Assembly (NCBI GenBank): GCA_900642245.1
Contig: CAAAJI010001192.1
Span: 1-12,397, forward strand
DNA from: Fragilaria radians
Lineage: Eukaryota > Bacillariophyta > Fragilariophyceae > Fragilariales > Fragilariaceae
Direction of reading: 5' to 3'
Length of the DNA: 12,397 nt
Below are positions 7,669 to 12,397 of the stretch, piece by piece. The notes under the pieces were generated by a model. It saw only the letters and a program-made list of their open reading frames with translations, was not told where the DNA came from and searched no databases. Every line of letters begins with the position of its first letter. Position 1 is the stretch's first letter. The position numbers and the translations under genes are program-made.

Positions 7669-8514
7669 TCATAACTTCATCGAGAACAATCCGTCACAGC
7701 TAGTTAGTAGCATTGACAAATCATCAAAATCTTCACCATAGTCAATATTTGGTGATGCATTAATCAATTCAACCAAATCACTGAAAATAGTTTGTCGCTT
7801 CTTTATGCTCTCACTATATTGATGCGAGGAAAGAGAAGGCACGATTATGGAATCATAAATAACACTTTCTGTATGAGTTGATTGAAATACCAATTCCTGT
7901 GCATGGTCGTGGGTTACTCTTAGTGATTTACACATTTCTTCAGGTGTCCCGACGGTAAGGATGTCATCTCCAGTACATGAATTAATGTCTTTTGTCTTTG
8001 ATACAGTACTCTGTGTGAACTGATGTGTTTTATCTTCCTTCAATGAGACCGCGGGAAGCAAAGTCTGCTTTCGTTTTTCTCTTTTTTTAAGTGGTAAACA
8101 GGGACTGTTATTCGACAGTGAAAGATTCTTTTGCTTTTTTCCTCGGTGATGAAAAGTTGGTTTTTTTGCTCTTACGCTTTTTGTCATTTGGGCGATTGCT
8201 TTGAATTTCTTTGTTACCCGTGCAACATCCCGAAATCTATGAGCTACCTTCTTCCTTGCTTCTGCAGGAGAAAGCTCTTTCAGCGTGGTTCCATCATCGC
8301 TGATAACCATAAAAATCATCCCCAAGCTTCGAAGCTCTTCAGCAACACGTAGAATGAGGCGGGACTTCTTGGCACGAGTCTCGAAGTTGATGTAACTGAT
8401 CACATGCTTTGCAATGCTTTGCCGGAAAACTATATTACCTTCACAATTATAATTGCTTTTTCCTCTTCCGCATATGATGTACTTTGTAATGTCTCTCGTG
8501 TCTTCGTCCAACAT
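7669..8514 (-). CDS. DUF6824-domain protein, possible nuclear regulator
   Basis: The protein has 281 residues. Residues 8-98 match the pattern of the DUF6824 domain that is abundant in diatoms: an opening D-I-x-x-x-I-I-C-G-R-G-K, then GN-x-x-F-R, a basic helix ending in K-S-R-L-I, an LRSLGMIF-type strand, and a closing PAEARKKVAHRFRD helix. Residues 100-150 are strongly basic, with KKxKR-type clusters that could serve nuclear import. The tail (245-270) alternates acidic and hydrophobic residues (YGEDFDDLSMLL), as in activation segments. The biochemical function of the domain is not established to my knowledge; DNA binding is an inference. The ATG lies seven residues before the conserved domain start, which fits a complete N-terminus. 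A decayed retrotransposon block begins about 300 bp upstream of its start. Confidence 0.8.
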   Translation of the reverse strand: MLDEDTRDITKYIICGRGKSNYNCEGNIVFRQSIAKHVISYINFETRAKKSRLILRVAEELRSLGMIFMVISDDGTTLKELSPAEARKKVAHRFRDVARVTKKFKAIAQMTKSVRAKKPTFHHRGKKQKNLSLSNNSPCLPLKKREKRKQTLLPAVSLKEDKTHQFTQSTVSKTKDINSCTGDDILTVGTPEEMCKSLRVTHDHAQELVFQSTHTESVIYDSIIVPSLSSHQYSESIKKRQTIFSDLVELINASPNIDYGEDFDDLSMLLTSCDGLFSMKL

Positions 8515-8805
8515 GATTAGGGTCTTTCAGCTTTCTTGAAAATAATGATGATTGATTGCACTTCCGAGTACAAGCGAATAAAACCTTAGGTGCCTGAGCA
8601 TCATGGATCGAAGAAAGTTCTCAACAAAAATTGGGAATTTTTGACGACGTTTATATCCAACCCAGCTATTTCATGTTATTAATTAAATGTAAGTCATCTA
8701 CCGGACATAATTTAGATCATCTATGTAAACAATTCCTTCAATAGTGTAAGGAACTTAGGTCTTTATAACTAACTCTTTTGTTAGGATGATTTACATGAAC
8801 GATGA
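8515..8805. other. Spacer upstream of the DUF6824 gene
   Basis: This AT-rich stretch should hold the DUF6824 promoter on its left side and may include the lost 5' end (LTR and gag start) of the plus-strand retrotransposon on its right. No terminal repeat or primer-binding site could be recognised. Confidence 0.35.
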
Positions 8806-9534
8806 AAATACATTATTGTCAAATTGCTTTCAACCGTTTTCTCATCTTTGGACGATAAGAACCAATTTTACAATCTTGCATATCAGGATGATGACAATGA
8901 TTGCTATGATGCCAAAATGGCAATAACAACAAACTTTTCCTGATATGCAGCATTCGTCAAAAAATCGTCACACTTGATGGGAAAATGAATCAATAAACAC
9001 AGAAAGACCAGTCGATGAATCAAAGTCGAGAATCATATGCTATATTTTCATGTGATTCCTGCAAGGCAATCTCCACAATGCAACTTGTGCTTAAAATGTC
9101 ATCATGCAGATAATTGCTGTCTAAAGGCTCCAATGCCCAGTCTCACGCTTAATAAAACAAAATTATTGATGGGTGTGAACGGATGTAATGCTGTCATTTG
9201 GGGAGCATGTTTATATTACAGAAGTCCACGTCACATCAGCAAATGACCAAAAAGAAAGGTTCATCTGAAAATTGAGGTAAACATGTTGTTTTCAACAAAA
9301 GTGCAGCACCTCTGGTGTAAAGGGCTAAAAAAGCAAAGATTATTGGACAAAAGAAGAAATTATGGATTAGCACCCAGCTATCTTGAAGAGAATGGATCAT
9401 GTGAAGACATTTGTGTCAAGCACAAAAAAATGGTGAACATAGTGAAACCCAGATGGAATATGGCTGGATCATTCATGATATTGGAGTCAGTCTTCTGGAA
9501 ACCAATATTTGGATTGCCAAAACTGGAGCAATGA
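8806..9534 (+). pseudogene. Decayed copia gag region with zinc knuckle
   Basis: One frame can be read from about 8806 through 9246 with three internal stops, containing an acidic QDDDND stretch and then the zinc knuckle at 9079-9120. A second, broken knuckle-like stretch (CLYYRSPRHISK followed by a stop) lies at about 9208-9246, with Tyr in place of the second Cys. The frame at 9283-9534 is Lys-rich with no further motif and leads into the protease region, which is in another frame. The left limit is uncertain because no start codon or LTR is recognisable. No functional Gag could be made. Confidence 0.5.
9079..9120 (+). other. CCHC zinc knuckle (CX2CX4HX4C)
   Basis: The frame starting at 9037 encodes Cys15, Cys18, His23 and Cys28, exactly the CX2CX4HX4C spacing of retroelement Gag nucleocapsid knuckles. 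The usual Gly before the His is replaced by His. It lies about 400 bp before a protease-like motif, the expected order for a copia polyprotein. Confidence 0.6.
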
Positions 9535-10454
9535 CTCATTCAACATCAAATCAATAATTAGTTGAAAAATGGGGTAAAGATGGGAAGAAAAATAGTCTTT
9601 GTGATGGGAAAAGGGGATCATGAGTGTGCAACAAAGTTGGTAGTGCTAATTGTATTGCCATTAATAAGGAAGAGAACAATCAAGCAACAATTGTGCTGTT
9701 TGAAGTTTCATATCTTCCAAATGGGATGTATAATCTGCTGAGCATAACATAATTCATGAAATCAGGTTGGATGTTGAGAGGAAATAGAAATGGCTTTAAA
9801 TTTTGCTTGAAAAAGGATACTGTCAACGTACCGTTAAAATTAAGATTCACACTTTAAAGGGTACACTCTATGTAGTTAATATCAGATTGGATGAAGCTTT
9901 GGTGGTAATAGGATCAGATCAACCCCCAATAATCAGTGAAGGTGACAGAAAGTACCGTTTCAGAAGCCATTGGTGTTTGGGTCATTTAACACATCAGAAG
10001 ACCATTGAAACCGCACAAAACTTAGGATAGGAGTTGAAAGGGACTTTAGAGGGAAAGAAAGGCAGAAGAATGCAAGTAAGGTTTGCAATCACATTGATAC
10101 AAGCACACCATTGAAAAAATGTTTTTGGATATCACTGCTGTTTTTGAAAGCCAAGACAAATTGGGATTCAAAGAACCTATGAAGAAGTAATACTGGAGGG
10201 TTATGATCAATGAAAGTAGTCAATGCAAAAAGTCTGAGTTTTATGGATCTAAAAAGGTAATTTAAATGATGAAGGGAAGAAGTTTAAATAAATTTGGTAC
10301 ATCATTGGTAATGAAAATTGATCCAATTTGAGTTTACCAGTTGGGAGACACCAACACACCACAAAGGAGACAATAAGTTGAAGTATCATGTTCAAATATT
10401 GCTGGCCATAGAAGGGCAAGGATAATTGCATTAATTTGTTTGATGTATAAATAT
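9498..10454 (+). pseudogene. Decayed copia protease and integrase
   Basis: At 9498-9557 the frame reads ETNIWIAKTGAMTHST, matching the copia protease active-site segment WIADTGATxHS, but with Lys where the catalytic Asp belongs. The same frame continues to 9857 with stops at 9555, 9621 and 9750, including LPNGMYNLLSIT and MKSGWMLRG of the linker. It shifts frame near 9835 to IKIHTLKGTLY and the integrase HX4H (SHWCLGH, about 9977-9994). After another shift, integrase core Asp 1 is in FLDIT (10128-10130), followed by KK-stop-YWRVMINE. The second Asp is in NDEGK (10268-10270), and the FEFTSWETP region follows at 10327, then NIAGHRRARII. About 25-30 codons between the first two core blocks are missing. 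At least five stops and several shifts make it a pseudogene. Confidence 0.75.
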
Positions 10455-10480
10455 ATATATTTATGAATATATATATCCTA
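10446..10480. repeat. TA-rich tract at the left junction of the inverted fragment
   Basis: A run of alternating T and A with few interruptions lies between the last plus-strand integrase match (about 10454) and the end of the recognisable minus-strand RNase H match (about 10525). It may mark the breakpoint, or be part of the 3' non-coding end of the minus-strand element. Confidence 0.5.
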
Positions 10481-10524
10481 ATCACTAAATTATCCTGAAC
10501 ATATAAAAAACTTTCGTTTTTAAT

Positions 10525-11562
10525 TTCGGGGACAAGGAACAACCAATTCTTTACCAGATGATGAAATTGTTCATTACTTAAGGGCTTTGTAAGGATGTCA
10601 CTGACATTTTCTTCACTCTTTACATATGCATACCTCATCACTTTAGCCGCAATAGCCTCTTGGACACCATGGTAAGAGATTGCATTATGCTTTTTCTTCA
10701 AGACACTTGAAGGAACTGAAGTATTTAAACCACTGACATATTATCTCCTAACATTAGAGTAGGGCCATCTAAATCCACACCTAATGGCCTAAACATGAAC
10801 CTTACTTCCAAAATGAGTTCTGTGGCAATTCTAGGCGCTACTAACTCCGAACCATAAGTTGAAGTCGCTACTGTCTTCTGATGTTAAGATACCCACCTGA
10901 TTGGCATATCATTCAACATCATAAGGATACCTGTAATGGATCTTCTGGCTACTAAATCATGTGCATGATCTGCATCCACATAGACAGTCATCCAGACTTT
11001 TGGTCCCTTTGACATAGGAAGGTTGTTTGGAATTTCTTCTTCAGCATCTGGATAGAAATTGTTCCAATTAGGGTGTTCCTCAACAGGGTATACAGAGTGA
11101 TCTGGATATGCTGTATCAATCATAAGTCTCCCCTTTGGAAAGGTCTTAAGGTAAGATAGAATCCTCTCTTTTTTTCAAATGTTCTTCTCTTGGTTACATG
11201 TTGAATCTACTCATTGCAGAAGTGGCATAGGCAATATCAAACCACTCCAAAACAATTATCCAATTACAACATCCTATTATTGATCTATACTTAGCTGAAT
11301 CTTCATCAGAACATAATGGTGTGTCATATACTTCCGGAAGATACCCTTCACACATGGGAGGCTTGATGGTTTTCAGTTCTTTACCAAAAAGGTTTTCAAA
11401 CTTAGGAATGACATTCTGGATGTAGGTTCTGGCTGAGATGGCTAATCCTAAGCCTTGGTTCTTCCATGCATCACCGAGAAATTCCACATTTCCACCTTAA
11501 TAGTACTCAGGAATACCTACATTCTTCAACAAATAGATTTTCTCTAAGGTCTTAATTATTGT
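10525..11562 (-). pseudogene. Decayed copia late reverse transcriptase and RNase H (second element)
   Basis: Read leftwards from 11562, the translation starts with TIIKTLEKIYLLKNVG, just after where the RT YVDD box would be. It runs through IPEYY-stop-GGNVEFLG, the RT end (FDIAYATSAMSRFNM), the YPDHSVYP linker, RNase H (YVDADHA with the first catalytic Asp, TYGSELVA with Glu, GDNMSVV with Asp) and the tail KSEENVSDILTKP, ending near VPE at about 10525. Lesions: TAA at 11497-11499, 11194-11196 and 10884-10886, one surplus A in the 7-A run at 11169-11175, and one base missing near 10725-10730. Apart from these five the sequence is well preserved, so it is a fairly young copy. An open minus-strand frame runs on to 10249 but is not retroelement-like beyond 10525. 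Confidence 0.85.
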
Positions 11563-11926
11563 ACCTGTTTGTTGGATGTCAAAAGCACAACGTGGTGTAA
11601 CTCTTTCCAGCAGTAAAGCTGAATATATGGCAATTTCAGAAGCAGTGAAAGAGATCAAATTTTTGTATTTTCTTCTTCAAGATATCAGTATTGAAGTGGA
11701 TTTACCAAGTGTGGTTAACACGTCAACACCAACAACATTGGTGCGCCATTAATGTTGCAGAACTCGTCGACTGGCGTACGGAGCAGGCACGTAGATACCC
11801 GTTATCACTTTGTCCAGGAAAAAGTGAAAGATGGAATTTTAAAAGTGGAATTTGTCAGGTCAGCTTATATACAAAGAATGTATGCCCCAAAATTTTAGAA
11901 AAATACTGGAAGAGTAGTAACTAGAA
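11561..11926 (+). pseudogene. Decayed copia RNase H, plus-strand element
   Basis: From 11561 the translation reads VPVCWMSKAQRGVTL, then SSSKAEYMAISEAVKEIKF, containing the RNase H catalytic Glu, and a DISIEVDLPSVV segment. A frameshift at about 11717-11721 moves to NNIGAPLML, where the usual catalytic Asp of the DNIGA motif is Asn, and to TGVRSRHVDTRYHFV, the conserved RNase H end. Near 11860 another shift leads to TKNVCPKILEKY, the typical FTKN tail. It is homologous to, but clearly different from, the RNase H of the minus-strand piece, and may be the 3' part of the element whose gag and integrase lie at 8806-10454. Confidence 0.8.
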
Positions 11927-12210
11927 GAAGGGTGACAATTCTTCCAACTATAGCATTGAAAACTAGTAAAATTAGTGGCATCAGAGAGGATGAAAGAATT
12001 GAAAAAGATGGCAGATTCAGGAAAACTTTGTTGTGATTTGTCTTCGTTGACACAGCAGGAATAGCCGACGTAATAGATGAATTCATGCATATTTCTCAAA
12101 GGCCACAAATGAAAAGAAGCAAAGAAAGAAAGACTGAGATGATCAAGTCACCAGACAGGAGTGTATGGAGGAAGCATTTATTCGTGTATCAAGATTTGGG
12201 CTTAAGATAA
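11902..12210 (+). pseudogene. C-terminal tail frame after RNase H, unrecognised
   Basis: A frame without an ATG stays open for about 100 codons, broken by a single TGA at 12034-12036. It follows directly on the RNase H frame (same register as NNIGAPLML, after a TAG). It contains NTGRVVTRRRVTILPTIA, SKISGIREDERIEKDGR and, after the stop, FVDTAGIADVIDEF and a Lys/Arg-rich end. Its position suggests a C-terminal extension of the plus-strand copia polyprotein, or a host fragment. I do not recognise a family. Confidence 0.4.
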
Positions 12211-12397
12211 AGAATCTTTCAATGTGTAAACTCATTGTGTAGCCTTATCATAGTAAAGCCGATTGTCCTAAAGGCTTTTGATTAGTATCTCTACATGGTA
12301 TGGGTCCAGAGGGCTTATGTGGATTTGTGTAACTTTGAGATTTGCTAATGATGTATTCTTAAATACTAGGACTTCGACCGAGCCGTACTACTAAACG
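12211..12397. other. Right edge, unassigned
   Basis: No coding sequence is convincing. This is where a 3' LTR of the plus-strand element would be expected, but without a partner copy in the window it cannot be recognised. A TGGTAT near 12295 loosely resembles the start of an initiator-Met primer-binding site. Confidence 0.25.

Larger units (their letters stand above)
8806..12210. mobile_element. Composite block of two decayed Ty1/copia-type retrotransposons
   Basis: Plus-strand pieces give, in order, gag zinc knuckles (about 9079-9250), protease region (9498-9557), the protease-integrase linker, integrase (about 9836-10454) and, after a gap, RNase H plus tail (11561-12210). A minus-strand piece (about 10525-11562) carries late RT and RNase H of another element. 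Domain order gag-protease-integrase-RT-RNase H identifies Ty1/copia, and the wording is close to diatom CoDi elements. Both RNase H regions cover the same part of the protein but differ clearly in sequence, so two families are present. LTRs were not found. The plus-strand element has lost its RT, exactly where the minus-strand piece sits. Confidence 0.8.

Noticed and set aside
8131..8352. 73-codon plus-strand frame with several Cys
   Set aside because: Antisense shadow of the DUF6824 gene.
11860..12108. Minus-strand frames of 82 and 63 codons at 11860-12108 and 11895-12086
   Set aside because: They are antisense to the plus-strand RNase H tail, which has clear family wording at its left end.
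12290..12315. TGGTAT at about 12295 as a retroelement primer-binding site
   Set aside because: Only the first six bases fit an initiator-Met tRNA end, no LTR end can be shown next to it, and its position after a pol 3' end would need another element to start there.
8700..12397. Long terminal repeats of the copia elements
   Set aside because: I compared the two flanks by eye and found no convincing long direct repeat starting TG and ending CA; short shared words such as TGTAAAC are expected by chance.
1..12397. CRISPR array, bacterial operon or prophage features
   Set aside because: No spaced direct repeats, no ribosome-binding-site pattern, and all recognisable genes are eukaryotic in type.

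Overview
The window looks like nuclear DNA of a diatom, or a close stramenopile relative. It is AT-rich and has long intronless or nearly intronless genes. It encodes two protein types strongly associated with diatoms: a multi-repeat helicase-associated (HA, PF03457-like) protein with a secretory or plastid-type leader, and a DUF6824-type protein opening with an ICGRGK motif. It also carries decayed Ty1/copia retrotransposons whose wording resembles the diatom CoDi lineages. This assignment comes from motif recognition only; no database search was run.

Layout. (1) 1-3058, minus strand: a very Ser/Thr-rich, SP/TP-rich protein of 990 residues or more. It has a SILK-like plus KxVxF PP1-docking pair, a second KxVxF motif and ELT-type degenerate repeats, and is best explained as the N-terminal half of a KNL1/Spc105-like kinetochore scaffold. 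A plausible 72-nt intron at 33-104 suggests the gene runs off the left edge. (2) 3059-3818: divergent spacer with a perfect 12-bp palindrome. (3) 3819-4829, plus strand: a protein with degenerate EF-hands. (4) 4991-6223, minus strand: the HA-repeat protein, convergent with the EF-hand gene and 161 bp away. (5) 6224-7668: about 1.4 kb with no convincing gene, only weak coding-like fragments. (6) 7669-8514, minus strand: the DUF6824 protein with a basic middle and an acidic/hydrophobic tail, possibly a nuclear regulator.

(7) About 8806 to at least 12210: a retrotransposon graveyard built from two different copia-type elements. A plus-strand element shows gag zinc knuckles, a damaged protease, integrase, and then RNase H with a C-terminal tail. 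Between its integrase and RNase H, where its reverse transcriptase should be, lies a minus-strand piece of a different copia element (late RT through RNase H). The right junction can be placed within a few bases of 11560 and the left one lies in or near a TA-rich tract at about 10446-10525. Every reading frame there is broken by stops and indels, so nothing in the block looks able to move.

The host genes do not form an obvious pathway. They look like independent eukaryotic genes in alternating orientation, with two divergent and convergent pairs that may share flanking regulatory DNA.
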